Positions 54,171 to 62,771 of a DNA stretch of 64,000 bases are shown piece by piece. The notes beneath the pieces are model-generated. The model was not told where the DNA came from. It saw nothing but the letters and a program-made list of their open reading frames with translations, and did not search any database. The stretch lies in contig NZ_CP074371.1 of assembly GCF_018362975.1 (NCBI RefSeq), forward strand, positions 3,038,001 to 3,102,000, read 5' to 3'. The position numbers and the translations under genes are program-made. The stretch is from Nocardia tengchongensis. Lineage in GTDB: Bacteria; Actinomycetota; Actinomycetes; Mycobacteriales; Mycobacteriaceae. Positions within the stretch are counted from its first letter, which is position 1; each line of letters begins with the position of its first letter.

Positions 54171-54187
54171 TTTCCGCATTATGGAAA
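54171..54187. promoter_or_regulatory. IclR-type operator candidate 2
   Basis: TTTCCGCATTATGGAAA has TTTCC/GGAAA arms and a 7-bp centre, 40 bp before the hyi start. The same layout occurs at 50087-50101 before iclR, and E. coli AllR sites also use GGAAA/TTTCC half-sites. Confidence 0.6.
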
Positions 54188-54226
54188 ACAGCGGAGAACC
54201 TGCGGGAACGACTGGAGGGATTCCTG

Positions 54227-55048
54227 ATGACCCACACGCTGAACTACGCCGTGAACTGCTCGCTGCTGTACACCGAGCTGCCCGTCCTGGAGCGCCCGGA
54301 AGCCGTGCGGCAGGCCGGATTCGACGCCATCGAGTTCTGGTGGCCGTTCGCCGAGGCGGTCCCGTCCGACAAGGATGTGGACGCCTTCGTGGCCGCGGTG
54401 CAGAACGCGGGCGTGCAGCTGATCGGCCTGAACTTCTTCGCCGGTGACATGCCCGGCGGCGACCGCGGCCTGGTCTCCTGGCCGGCTCGCGCGGCCGAGT
54501 TCAAGGACAACATCGACGTCACCGTGGGCATCGGAGAACGCCTGGGCACCAAGGCTTTCAACGCCCTCTACGGCAATCGTGTCGACGACGCCACCGCCGA
54601 GCAGCAGGACGAGCTGGCCGTCGAGAACCTCTCCGGCGCGGCCCTGGCCGCCGCCCGCATCGGGGCCACCGTGCTGGTCGAACCCGCCTCCGGCGCACCG
54701 CGTTACCCGCTGCTGACCGCCGCCGACGGCCTCGCCGTCATCGACAAGGTGCAGGCGTACTCCGGGGTGTCGAACACCGGCCTGCTAGCCGACCTCTACC
54801 ACCTCGCCGTCAACGGCGACGACGTGGACAAGGTGATCGCCGAGCACACCGACCGAATCGCCCACGTGCAGATCGCCGACAACCCCGGCCGCAACGAGCC
54901 CGGCACCGGTGAACTGCAGCTCGAGCTCCAGCTCACCGACCTCGCCTCGCGCGGCTACCGGGGCTGGGTCGGCCTCGAGTACAAGCCTTCCGGCCGTTCC
55001 GAGGACGCCTTCGAATGGCTGCCGCGCGAGCGCCGCGCCGCCAAGTGA
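54227..55048 (+). CDS. hyi: Hydroxypyruvate isomerase
   Basis: 273 residues of the TIM-barrel xylose-isomerase-like family: NCSLLYTELPVLERPEAVRQ, AGFDAIEFWWPF, LNFFAGDMPGGDRGLVS and the C-terminal DNPGRNEPGTGEL and GLEYKPSGRSEDAFEWL. The metal-binding Glu/His set is spread over these stretches. It interconverts hydroxypyruvate and tartronate semialdehyde and is usually encoded next to gcl, as here. ATG 54227 follows GGAGG. Confidence 0.93.
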   Translation: MTHTLNYAVNCSLLYTELPVLERPEAVRQAGFDAIEFWWPFAEAVPSDKDVDAFVAAVQNAGVQLIGLNFFAGDMPGGDRGLVSWPARAAEFKDNIDVTVGIGERLGTKAFNALYGNRVDDATAEQQDELAVENLSGAALAAARIGATVLVEPASGAPRYPLLTAADGLAVIDKVQAYSGVSNTGLLADLYHLAVNGDDVDKVIAEHTDRIAHVQIADNPGRNEPGTGELQLELQLTDLASRGYRGWVGLEYKPSGRSEDAFEWLPRERRAAK

Positions 55049-55087
55049 CCGAAAACTTTTGACATTCAACGACTTAGGGAACAGATC

Positions 55088-55978
55088 ATGACCAACATCG
55101 CTTTCATCGGCCTCGGCATCATGGGCAGCCCGATGGCCGTCCACCTGCAGAACGCCGGCCACGCCGTCAAGGGCTTCGACCGCAGCCCGGCCCAGGCGCA
55201 GCCGCTGGTCGACGCGGGCGGCCGGGCCGTCACCTCCATCGCCGACGCCGTGCGCGGCGCCGACGTCATCGCCGTGATGGTGCCCGACTCCCCGCACGTG
55301 CAGGAGGTGCTGGCCGGGGAGAAGGGTGTTTTCGAGACCGCCGAGCCCGGCGCGCTGATCATCGACTTCTCGTCCATCCGCCCCGACGTCACCCAGGAGC
55401 TGGCCAAGCAGGCCGCCGAGCGTGGCTTCCGCCTGCTCGACGCCCCCGTCTCCGGTGGTGAGCCGGGCGCGGTCAACGCCACCCTGTCGATCATGGTCGG
55501 CGGCGCGGCCGAGGACTTCGCCACCGCCAAGCCGCTTTTCGACACCGTCGGCAAGACCATCGTGCACGTCGGCACCAATGGCGCGGGACAGACCGTGAAG
55601 GCCGCCAACCAGCTGATCGTGGCCACCAACATCCAGGCCGTGGCCGAGGCCGTGGTGTTCCTCGAGGCCTACGGCGTCGAGCTGGGCCCGGCGCTGGACG
55701 TGCTGGGCGGCGGCCTGGCCGGTTCGGCCGTGCTGAACCAGAAGCGCGACAAGATGATCAACCGCGAGTTCGCGCCCGGCTTCCGCATCGACCTGCACCA
55801 CAAGGACATGGGCATCTTCACCACCGCCGCCCGCGAGGCCGGTCTGGTGACCCCGGCCGGCTCGCTGATCGCGCAGCTGGTCGCCTCGGCCCGCGCCAAC
55901 GGCGACGGCCACCTGGACCACTCGGCCCTGCTGCGTGGCGTCGAGCGCCTGAGCGGCTCGCTGGACAAGGAGAACTGA
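55088..55978 (+). CDS. glxR: 2-hydroxy-3-oxopropionate (tartronate semialdehyde) reductase
   Basis: 296 residues of the beta-hydroxyacid dehydrogenase family: GLGIMGSPM at residues 7-15, the [20 protein letters not shown] signature near 120, and the catalytic Lys in [19 protein letters not shown] near 170. It reduces tartronate semialdehyde to glycerate with NADH or NADPH. It ends 2 nt before gcl. Confidence 0.93.
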   Translation: MTNIAFIGLGIMGSPMAVHLQNAGHAVKGFDRSPAQAQPLVDAGGRAVTSIADAVRGADVIAVMVPDSPHVQEVLAGEKGVFETAEPGALIIDFSSIRPDVTQELAKQAAERGFRLLDAPVSGGEPGAVNATLSIMVGGAAEDFATAKPLFDTVGKTIVHVGTNGAGQTVKAANQLIVATNIQAVAEAVVFLEAYGVELGPALDVLGGGLAGSAVLNQKRDKMINREFAPGFRIDLHHKDMGIFTTAAREAGLVTPAGSLIAQLVASARANGDGHLDHSALLRGVERLSGSLDKEN

Positions 55979-55980
55979 GC

Positions 55981-57759
55981 ATGACCCGGATGCGCACCGC
56001 CGACGCGGCGGTCCTGATCCTGGAGAAGGAAGGGGCCACACAGGCTTTCGGTCTGCCCGGCGCCGCGATCAACCCCTTCTACAGCGCCATGAAGAAGCAC
56101 GGCGGCATCAAGCACGTGCTGGCCCGCCACGTCGAGGCCGCCTCGCACATGGCCGAGGGCTTCACCCGGGCGCAGCCCGGCAATATCGGCATCTGCATCG
56201 GGACCTCGGGTCCCGCGGGCACCGACATGGTGACCGGTCTGTACGCGGCCTCCGCGGATTCCATTCCGATCCTGTGCATCACGGGCCAGGCGCCCGTGGC
56301 CAAGCTGCACAAGGAGGACTTCCAGGCCGTCGACATCGCCTCCATCGCCAAGCCGCTGGCCAAGTGGGCCACCACCGTGCTGGAGCCCGCGCAGGTGCCG
56401 GGCGCGTTCCAGAAGGCGTTCTGGCTCATGCGCGAAGGCCGCCCGGGTCCGGTGCTCATCGACCTGCCGATCGACGTGCAGCTGGCCGAGATCGAGTTCG
56501 ACATCGAGACCTACGAGCCGCTGCCGGTGGTGCGGCCCGCCGCCACCCCGGCGCAGGCCGCGAAGGTGCTGGCGATGCTGAACGCCGCCGAGCGTCCGCT
56601 GATCATCGCGGGCGGCGGCATCATCAACGCCGACGCCGACGAGCTGCTGGTGAAATTCGCCGAGCTGACCGGTGTTCCGGTGGTCCCGACGCTGATGGGC
56701 TGGGGCACCATTCCCGACGACCACGAGCTGAACGCGGGCATGGTGGGTCTGCAGACCTCCCACATCTACGGCAACGAGTCGCTGCTGGCCGCGGACTTCG
56801 TGCTGGGCATCGGTAACCGGTGGGCCAACCGCCACACCGGTGCGCTCGACGTCTACACCAAGGACCGCACCTTCGTGCACGTCGATATCGAGCCGACCCA
56901 GATCGGCCGGGTGTTCGCGCCCGACTACGGCGTCGTCTCCGATGCCGGTGCCGCGCTGGAGCAGTTCATCGCCGTCGCCGAATCCCTCGACAAGGTCGGC
57001 GGTTTGACCGACCACAGCGAGTGGGTCGAGCAGGTGCGTGCCAAGCGCGCCACCGGTCAGCGCAAGACGCACTTCGAGAACGTGCCGCTGAAGCCGGCGC
57101 GCGTGTACGAAGAGATGAACAAGGCGTTCGGCCCGGAAACCCGCTACGTCACCACGATCGGTCTGTCGCAGATCCAGGCGTCGCAGATGCTGCACGTGTA
57201 CAAGCCGCGGCACTGGATCAACGCCGGTCAGGCCGGGCCGCTGGGCTGGACCCTGCCGGCCGCGCTGGGTGTGGCCACCGCGGTCGAGGACGCGCCCGTC
57301 GTGGCGCTGTCGGGCGACTACGACTTCCAGTTCCTGATCGAGGAATTGGCCGTCGGCGCGCAGTTCAACATTCCGTACATCCATGTGCTGGTGAACAACT
57401 CGTACCTGGGCCTGATCCGTCAGGCGCAGCGGGCGTTCGACATGGACTACTACGTGCAGCTGGACTTCGAGAACATCAACTCGCCCGAGGTCAACGGCTA
57501 CGGCGTGGACCACGTGAAGGTCGCGGAAGGGCTGGGCTGCAAGGCGATTCGCGTCTTCGAGCCGCAGGATATCGGTCCCGCGTTCGAGAAGGCCAAATCG
57601 CTGATGGCCGAGTACAAGGTGCCCGTCGTGGTCGAGTGCATTCTCGAGCGCGTCACCAATGTGTCCATGGGCGCGGCCGGGATCGACCAGGTCGTGGAGT
57701 TCGAGGAGCTGGCCTCCGCGTTCGCCGACGCCCCGACCGCCACCGTCCCGCTGGACTAG
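55981..57759 (+). CDS. gcl: Glyoxylate carboligase
   Basis: 592 residues of a thiamine-diphosphate enzyme that condenses two glyoxylates to tartronate semialdehyde and CO2. At the place where other family members have a catalytic Glu it has Val51 (in [14 protein letters not shown]), the hallmark of Gcl. The diphosphate site is [20 protein letters not shown] with NNSYLGL. It lies between glxR and glycerate kinase, and the next gene starts 9 nt later. Confidence 0.96.
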   Translation: MTRMRTADAAVLILEKEGATQAFGLPGAAINPFYSAMKKHGGIKHVLARHVEAASHMAEGFTRAQPGNIGICIGTSGPAGTDMVTGLYAASADSIPILCITGQAPVAKLHKEDFQAVDIASIAKPLAKWATTVLEPAQVPGAFQKAFWLMREGRPGPVLIDLPIDVQLAEIEFDIETYEPLPVVRPAATPAQAAKVLAMLNAAERPLIIAGGGIINADADELLVKFAELTGVPVVPTLMGWGTIPDDHELNAGMVGLQTSHIYGNESLLAADFVLGIGNRWANRHTGALDVYTKDRTFVHVDIEPTQIGRVFAPDYGVVSDAGAALEQFIAVAESLDKVGGLTDHSEWVEQVRAKRATGQRKTHFENVPLKPARVYEEMNKAFGPETRYVTTIGLSQIQASQMLHVYKPRHWINAGQAGPLGWTLPAALGVATAVEDAPVVALSGDYDFQFLIEELAVGAQFNIPYIHVLVNNSYLGLIRQAQRAFDMDYYVQLDFENINSPEVNGYGVDHVKVAEGLGCKAIRVFEPQDIGPAFEKAKSLMAEYKVPVVVECILERVTNVSMGAAGIDQVVEFEELASAFADAPTATVPLD

Positions 57760-57768
57760 AGGATTCCC

Positions 57769-58931
57769 ATGGCTCGTGTGCTGATCGCCTCCGACAAGTT
57801 CAAAGGCTCGCTGACCGCGGTGCAGGTCGGGGCCGCCGTGCGAGCCGGAATCCGGCGGGCGCGCCCCGACGCCTCGGTGTCGGTGGTGCCGGTCGCCGAC
57901 GGCGGTGACGGCACCGTCGCCGCCGCCCTCGCGGCCGGGTTCGACGCGGTCCCGCTGACCGCGTCCGGGCCGACCGGGGAACCGGTGCTGACCGCCTACG
58001 CCCGCCGCGGCGACCTCGCCGTCGTGGAACTGGCCGACGTGTCGGGCCTGGTGCGGCTGCCGGAAGGCCGCCCGCACCCGATGACCGCCACCAGTCGGGG
58101 CACCGGCGAAGTGATGGCGGCGGCGGTGGCGGCGGGATGCCGCCGCATCGTCCTCGGGATCGGCGGCAGCGCCGGAACCGACGGCGGCGCAGGACTGTTG
58201 GAGGCGCTCGGCGCCCGGCTGCTCGACGACGCGGGGCTACCCGTCGGCGACGGCGGGCGGCGCTCACCCGGGTGGCCTCCATCGACCTGACCGCCCTGCG
58301 CGAGCGGATGGACGGCGTCGAGGTCATCGTGGCCTGCGACGTCGACAATCCGCTCACCGGGCCCCTCGGGGCCGCAGCGGTCTACGGACCGCAGAAGGGC
58401 GCCGATCCGGCCCAGGTAGCCGAGTTGGACGCCGCGCTCGGGCAGTGGGCGGGGCGGCTGGCTGCTGAGCTCGGGTCGGATCGGCGTGCCGCGGCGGGGG
58501 CCGGCGCCGCGGGGGGCGTCGGATTCGCCGCGCTCGCGGTGCTCGGCGCGACCCTGCGGCCCGGCATCGAATTGATGCTGGAACTGGTCGGATTCGACGA
58601 GCGGCTGGCCGGCGTGGACTTGGTCATCACCGGTGAGGGAAAGCTCGACGAGCAGACCCTGCACGGCAAGGCGCCGGCCGGCGTCGCCGCGGCCGCGCGG
58701 GCGGCGGGCGTGCCGGTGGTCGCGGTGTGCGGCCGGAACACCTTGCCGCCGGAGCGGTTCCGCGCCGCCGGTTTCGCGGCGGTGTACTCACTCATCGAGA
58801 TCGAACCGGACGAACAGCGCTGCCTGAGCGCCGGGTTGATGCTGTTGCAGCAATTGGGCGTTCGCGTCGCGGACGACTATCTGCCCGCTGTGACGGCGAC
58901 GGTATCCGAGCAGTCCGGAGGCGAAGCATGA
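57769..58931 (+). pseudogene. Glycerate kinase (type 1), frameshifted
   Basis: From ATG 57769: VLIASDKFKGSLTAVQVGAA, VVPVADGGDGTVAAAL and LGIGGSAGTDGGAGLLEALG, the class I glycerate kinase signatures. Near 58248-58262 the frame breaks in a GGC-rich stretch, and AALTRVASIDLTALRERMDG, VIVACDVDNPLTGPLGAAAV and LVITGEGKLDEQTLHGKAPA follow in another frame to 58931. Together about 385 residues make a complete GlxK/GarK. It would phosphorylate glycerate at the end of this pathway. The ends keep the operon spacing (9 nt and a 4-bp overlap), so the gene may be intact in the organism. Confidence 0.85.
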
Positions 58932-59785
58932 AACTGTTGCGAGTAGGGGCCAAGGGCGCCGAGCGGCCCGCGGCTATCGACGAACAGGGAGTGCTGCGCG
59001 ACGTCTCTGCTGTCGCCCTCGAGATCGACGGTGCGCTGCTGGGTGATCCGGTCGCTCTCGGTGCGGTCCAGCGGGCGCTGGCGTCAGGGACGCTGCCCGA
59101 GGTGGATGCCGCCGCCCGGATCGGAGCGCCGATCGCCCGGCCCGGCAAGGTGATCGGGGTCGGGCTGAACTACACCGACCACGCCGCCGCGATCGGCGCG
59201 GCCATCCCCGAACGCCCGGTCGTGTTCCTCAAGCCGGGCACCACGGTGAGCGGTCCCTACGACGCCATCGAACTGCCGCGCGACAGTGCCGCCACCGATC
59301 ACGAGGTGGAGCTGGGCGTGGTGCTCGGTCGCCGGCTGCGTGACTGCCCCGACGCCGCCACCGCGCTGGGGGCGGTGGGCGGCTATGTCACCGCCAACGA
59401 CGTCACCGAACGCAATGGCATCGCGGGCGAACCGACCTGGGTGAAAGGCAAGTCCTTCGACACCTTCACCCCGATCGGGCCGTGGCTGGTCACCCCCGAC
59501 GAGGTCGCCCAACCGCAGGCGCTGAGCCTGCAGCTGTGGGTCAATGGTGAACAGCGGCAAGCCGGTTCGACCGGCGACATGGTGTCCGGGGTCGGCGAAG
59601 TGCTGTGCTACCTGAGCACGCTGATGACCCTGGAACCCGGCGATCTGGTGCTCACCGGCACCCCGGCGGGCGTCGCGGTCAGCCGGCCCGAGCCGAAACC
59701 GTATCTGCGCGACGGCGATGTGGTCGTCGTGGAGGTCGCCGGACTGGGCAGGCAGCAGACCCTGGCCACCGGAGTGCGCGGCTGA
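58928..59785 (+). CDS. Fumarylacetoacetate hydrolase family protein
   Basis: 285 residues: KLLRVGAKGAERPAAIDEQG, GVGLNYTDHAAAIG, the metal motif with Glu/Glu/Asp in DHEVELGVVLGRRL and VTANDVTERNG, KGKSFDTFTPIGPWLV and LVLTGTPAGVAVSRPEPK. The family covers hydrolases, decarboxylases and ureidoglycolate lyases. Because it ends an operon that uses glyoxylate and lies next to urate genes, a ureidoglycolate lyase role, releasing glyoxylate and urea, is attractive but unproved. The ATG overlaps the kinase stop (ATGA). Confidence 0.82.
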   Translation: MKLLRVGAKGAERPAAIDEQGVLRDVSAVALEIDGALLGDPVALGAVQRALASGTLPEVDAAARIGAPIARPGKVIGVGLNYTDHAAAIGAAIPERPVVFLKPGTTVSGPYDAIELPRDSAATDHEVELGVVLGRRLRDCPDAATALGAVGGYVTANDVTERNGIAGEPTWVKGKSFDTFTPIGPWLVTPDEVAQPQALSLQLWVNGEQRQAGSTGDMVSGVGEVLCYLSTLMTLEPGDLVLTGTPAGVAVSRPEPKPYLRDGDVVVVEVAGLGRQQTLATGVRG

Positions 59786-59871
59786 ACCGAACCGTCCTGC
59801 ACCGCTGAGACTTTCCGCGACGACGCCCGACGCGCTGCTGGGGCGCTGACCTCGTCGCCACGGGATGATTC

Positions 59872-59905
59872 GAACGGCCCGGCCGCTGTGGAGGCCGGGC
59901 CGTTC
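59872..59905. terminator. Bidirectional terminator
   Basis: GAACGGCCCGGCC pairs perfectly with GGCCGGGCCGTTC around GCTGTGGA. It lies between the convergent FAH-family gene (59785) and the VOC gene (stop at 59923). Confidence 0.85.
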
Positions 59906-59922
59906 GTCCTGTCCGGGGCCGC

Positions 59923-60714
59923 TCAGGACTTGTTGCCGCCCAGGCTGAATCGCACGCCGGACGGATCGGCCACCGCCGCCAGCCGCCCGTACGGGGTGTC
60001 CTCCGGCGGCCGCACCACGCTGCCGCCCAGCTCCGCCACCTTCCGCACGGAAGCGTCAACATCCTCGACACCGAAGTACACCGCCCAATACCCGGGCACC
60101 GCGGGCGGCAGGAAACTCGACGAATCCATCACGCCACCCAGCATCGGGGTAACGGAATGGATTGTGGTGTAGCGGAATTCGGGTGTATCGGCGATCGTGA
60201 ACGGATCCTGCCAGCCGAACACCTCCCGATAGAACTTCAACGCGTCGTCGTAACTGCGGGTGTGTAGTTCGAACCAGGAGGGTGCGCCGACGTGGCCGTC
60301 CCATTTCCCGTCGCCCACCACGCCGCGCTGCTCGAACCCGGTCATGGTGCCGGGTTCCCACACCCCGATCCCGACTCCGCCGTTGTCCCCGAATACCCCG
60401 AACTTGCCGAGCTCGGCCACCGGCATCACCGGCACCACGGTCATGCCGCCCGCCGCGGTCACCTTCTCGGCCGTGGCTTCGGCGTCGATGCTGGCCAGGT
60501 ACACCATCCACTGGCTCGGCCCGCCCGAACCGTCGTTGGCCATCCCGCCCGCCACCGCGTTCCCGTCCTTGCGGAAGGTGATGTAGTTCCCGTGTTCGGG
60601 CGAAACCTCGGCGGTCCAGCCGAACAGCTCACCGTAGAAGGCCATGGCGCCCTCGGGATCGGTGGTGAAGAGATCGGTCCAGATCGGATCGCCGGGCTGC
60701 GTTGAATAGGACAT
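59923..60714 (-). CDS. Two-domain VOC family protein
   Basis: 263 residues with two VOC modules: PGDPIWTDLFTTDPEGAMAF with YGELFGWTAEV, and SWFELHTRSYDDALKFYREV with FGWQDPF. The first ends with GVGIGVWEPGTMTGF and the second with ADPSGVRFSLGGNKS. This tandem build is known from actinomycete proteins annotated as glyoxalase-type or hydroxylase-like. ATG 60714 has GAGGAG 5 nt upstream. The substrate is unknown. Confidence 0.87.
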   Translation of the reverse strand: MSYSTQPGDPIWTDLFTTDPEGAMAFYGELFGWTAEVSPEHGNYITFRKDGNAVAGGMANDGSGGPSQWMVYLASIDAEATAEKVTAAGGMTVVPVMPVAELGKFGVFGDNGGVGIGVWEPGTMTGFEQRGVVGDGKWDGHVGAPSWFELHTRSYDDALKFYREVFGWQDPFTIADTPEFRYTTIHSVTPMLGGVMDSSSFLPPAVPGYWAVYFGVEDVDASVRKVAELGGSVVRPPEDTPYGRLAAVADPSGVRFSLGGNKS

Positions 60715-60891
60715 GTCAACTCCTCGAATCGATGTCTTCGTCTCCTGGGAATGGAGACGACACGGCGCTGGGGAAATCATCGCCCGTGACAACTGTCATG
60801 GCCGGGAGGTGATGGTTGGCAGATTCGGCGCGGCGGCGGTCTCCGTAGCGTCATTCCTGTAGCGCAGAAACCGATTACAGGAGCGTCCATC

Positions 60892-61581
60892 ATGGCTGAC
60901 CACACCCTCGCCGCGCCCGCCCCGCAGGCCGCCGGACGGTCGAATGTGCTGCGGATGCTCGCGCCGACGATCCGTGACATCGCGGTGCCCCTCGCCGCCT
61001 ACTACGTGCTGCACGCCGCGGGCTACTCCGACTTCATCGCCCTGATGGCGGGGGCATTGTTCTCCGGCGCCGTGGTCCTGGCCGGGGTGATCCGGGCGCG
61101 GAAGGTCGACGCGCTGGCCGCGCTCATCCTCGCGGGGTTCGCCTTCGGCATCGGCAGTTCGCTGATCAGCGGAGATGCGCGGATGATCATCGTGCGGGAC
61201 TCGGTCACCACCGCGGCGATCGGGATCGCCTTCCTGGTCAGCGCGCTGCTCGGCAAGCCGTTGACCTACGTGGCGGCCCGCAAGGGTCTCGCGGGATCCC
61301 CCGAGAAGCTGGCCCAGCTGGACCATAAGTTCCGCACCAACCCGCTGGTCCGCCGGCTGCTGAACCGGATCGCCCTCATGTGGGGTGTCGGGCTGGCCGG
61401 CGAGTCGGTCCTCCGGGTGGTCCTCGTCTACCGCCTGCCCATCCACACCATGACCTGGCTGTCGAGCGTGTTGATGATCGGCGTCACCGCGATCATGACC
61501 ATCATTACGGTGCGAACGGTCAAGCGGGTCAAGCGAACTGAGTCGATCGAGGAACCGGGTTACGCTTCGGTTCATGAGTGA
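60892..61581 (+). CDS. VC0807-like membrane protein
   Basis: 229 residues with about five or six hydrophobic segments: DIAVPLAAYYVLHAAGYSDF, IALMAGALFSGAVVLAGVI, ALAALILAGFAFGIGSSLI, TTAAIGIAFLVSALLGKPLT and WLSSVLMIGVTAIMTIITV. The layout VLRMLAPTIRDIAVPLAAYY with a RKVDA loop matches the VC0807 family. Its function is unknown. The stop overlaps the next gene by 8 bp, so the two membrane proteins are probably made together. Confidence 0.78.
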   Translation: MADHTLAAPAPQAAGRSNVLRMLAPTIRDIAVPLAAYYVLHAAGYSDFIALMAGALFSGAVVLAGVIRARKVDALAALILAGFAFGIGSSLISGDARMIIVRDSVTTAAIGIAFLVSALLGKPLTYVAARKGLAGSPEKLAQLDHKFRTNPLVRRLLNRIALMWGVGLAGESVLRVVLVYRLPIHTMTWLSSVLMIGVTAIMTIITVRTVKRVKRTESIEEPGYASVHE

Positions 61582-62233
61582 GGGATCGGTTCCGGAACGC
61601 ACACTTGCGGGAACCGCTCGGGTGGAAGCGTTCAGCGACGGGGTGATGGCGATTGCCATCACCCTGTTGATTTTGGAGATCCGGGTGCCCGAGCACGAGC
61701 CGGGTCGGCTGTTGCAGGCGCTCGGGCATATCTGGCCGTCGTATGTGGCGTATCTGGCGTCGTTCATGACGATCGGGGTGGTGTGGATGAACCACCACAC
61801 CTTCTTCGGGCGGTTGCGGCGGATCGACCACGTGCTGCGGTGGTGGAATCTGATGCTGCTGCTGGGGATTTCGCTGGTGCCGTTCCCGACCATGGTGGTG
61901 GCCGAGAACGTGGTGCACGGGACGCATCGGGACGCGGTGGTGGCGGTCGGGCTGTACGGGATCGTCGGAGTGCTGATGACCGTGCCGTGGGCGCCCATGT
62001 GGTGGCGGCTGGCGAAGCGACCGGAGATGCTGAAGCCGGGGTTGGGCGCGGATTACGCACGGCGCGAGAGCTGGCGGGCCTGGCCCGGGATTCTGGTGTA
62101 CGGGGTGTGCGTCGGGGTCGGATTCCTCTCGCCGATCGCGGCCCTGGTGCTGTATCTGCTGGTGGCGACGTTCTACGGGTTGAGCAACAAGGGGTGGACG
62201 GCGCCGTCGGAAGACGATCCGGACGACGAGTAG
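61574..62233 (+). CDS. TMEM175-like potassium channel family protein
   Basis: 219 residues: the signature RVEAFSDGVMAIAITLLILE near 17-37 (RxxxFSD), then SYVAYLASFMTIGVVWMNHH, NLMLLLGISLVPFPTMVVAE and further helices, six in all. Bacterial TMEM175 proteins are tetrameric K+ channels built on the FSD helix. The ATG overlaps the upstream membrane gene. Which signals open it is unknown. Confidence 0.85.
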   Translation: MSEGSVPERTLAGTARVEAFSDGVMAIAITLLILEIRVPEHEPGRLLQALGHIWPSYVAYLASFMTIGVVWMNHHTFFGRLRRIDHVLRWWNLMLLLGISLVPFPTMVVAENVVHGTHRDAVVAVGLYGIVGVLMTVPWAPMWWRLAKRPEMLKPGLGADYARRESWRAWPGILVYGVCVGVGFLSPIAALVLYLLVATFYGLSNKGWTAPSEDDPDDE

Positions 62234-62270
62234 CCCTTGCCAAATTAAGCGATTGTGATTAACTGCCGAG

Positions 62271-62771
62271 ATGGACAGCACGAGCGTGGCCGGCGGGCCG
62301 GTCACCCAGATCGCATGGGTCGTCACGGACATCGAGGCCAGTGAACGATTCCTGAAAACCACCATGGGGGCGGGCGGCTGGATGCGGATGCCCGATATCC
62401 ACTTCGCGCCCGAGACCTGCCGGTACCGGGGCGAACCGGCCGACTTCACCGCCCACATCTCGCTGTCCTACAGCGGCGACACCCAGCTCGAGCTGATCCA
62501 GCCGGTGCGTGGGAAGTCGATCTACACCGAATTCCTCGAGCGTGGCGGTCCGGGCCTGCACCATGTCTGCATGGAACCCGAGGACTTCGACGCCGCATTG
62601 AAAGACGCCGCGGCCCGGGGGATTCCGGTGGTGCAGCAGGGCGACATGGGCGGGGAGATGCGATTCGCCTACCTCGACGGCACGGACTCGGGCGTACCGT
62701 ACATCGAACTCGCCGAGATCGGGCCGAACATGCGGCTGTTCTTCGAGCAGATCAAGAAGGGTGCCCAGTGA
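62271..62771 (+). CDS. VOC family protein next to an FAD dehydrogenase
   Basis: 166 residues: QIAWVVTDIEASERFLKTTM, HISLSYSGDTQLELIQPVRG with YTEFLERGGPGLHHVCM, resembling the methylmalonyl-CoA-epimerase-like VOC group (H, E and E metal ligands plausible). The stop overlaps the GTG of the FAD dehydrogenase by 4 bp. The tight coupling suggests that both act on one substrate, possibly a steroid-like or cyclic ketone, but the sequence does not prove it. Confidence 0.82.
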   Translation: MDSTSVAGGPVTQIAWVVTDIEASERFLKTTMGAGGWMRMPDIHFAPETCRYRGEPADFTAHISLSYSGDTQLELIQPVRGKSIYTEFLERGGPGLHHVCMEPEDFDAALKDAAARGIPVVQQGDMGGEMRFAYLDGTDSGVPYIELAEIGPNMRLFFEQIKKGAQ

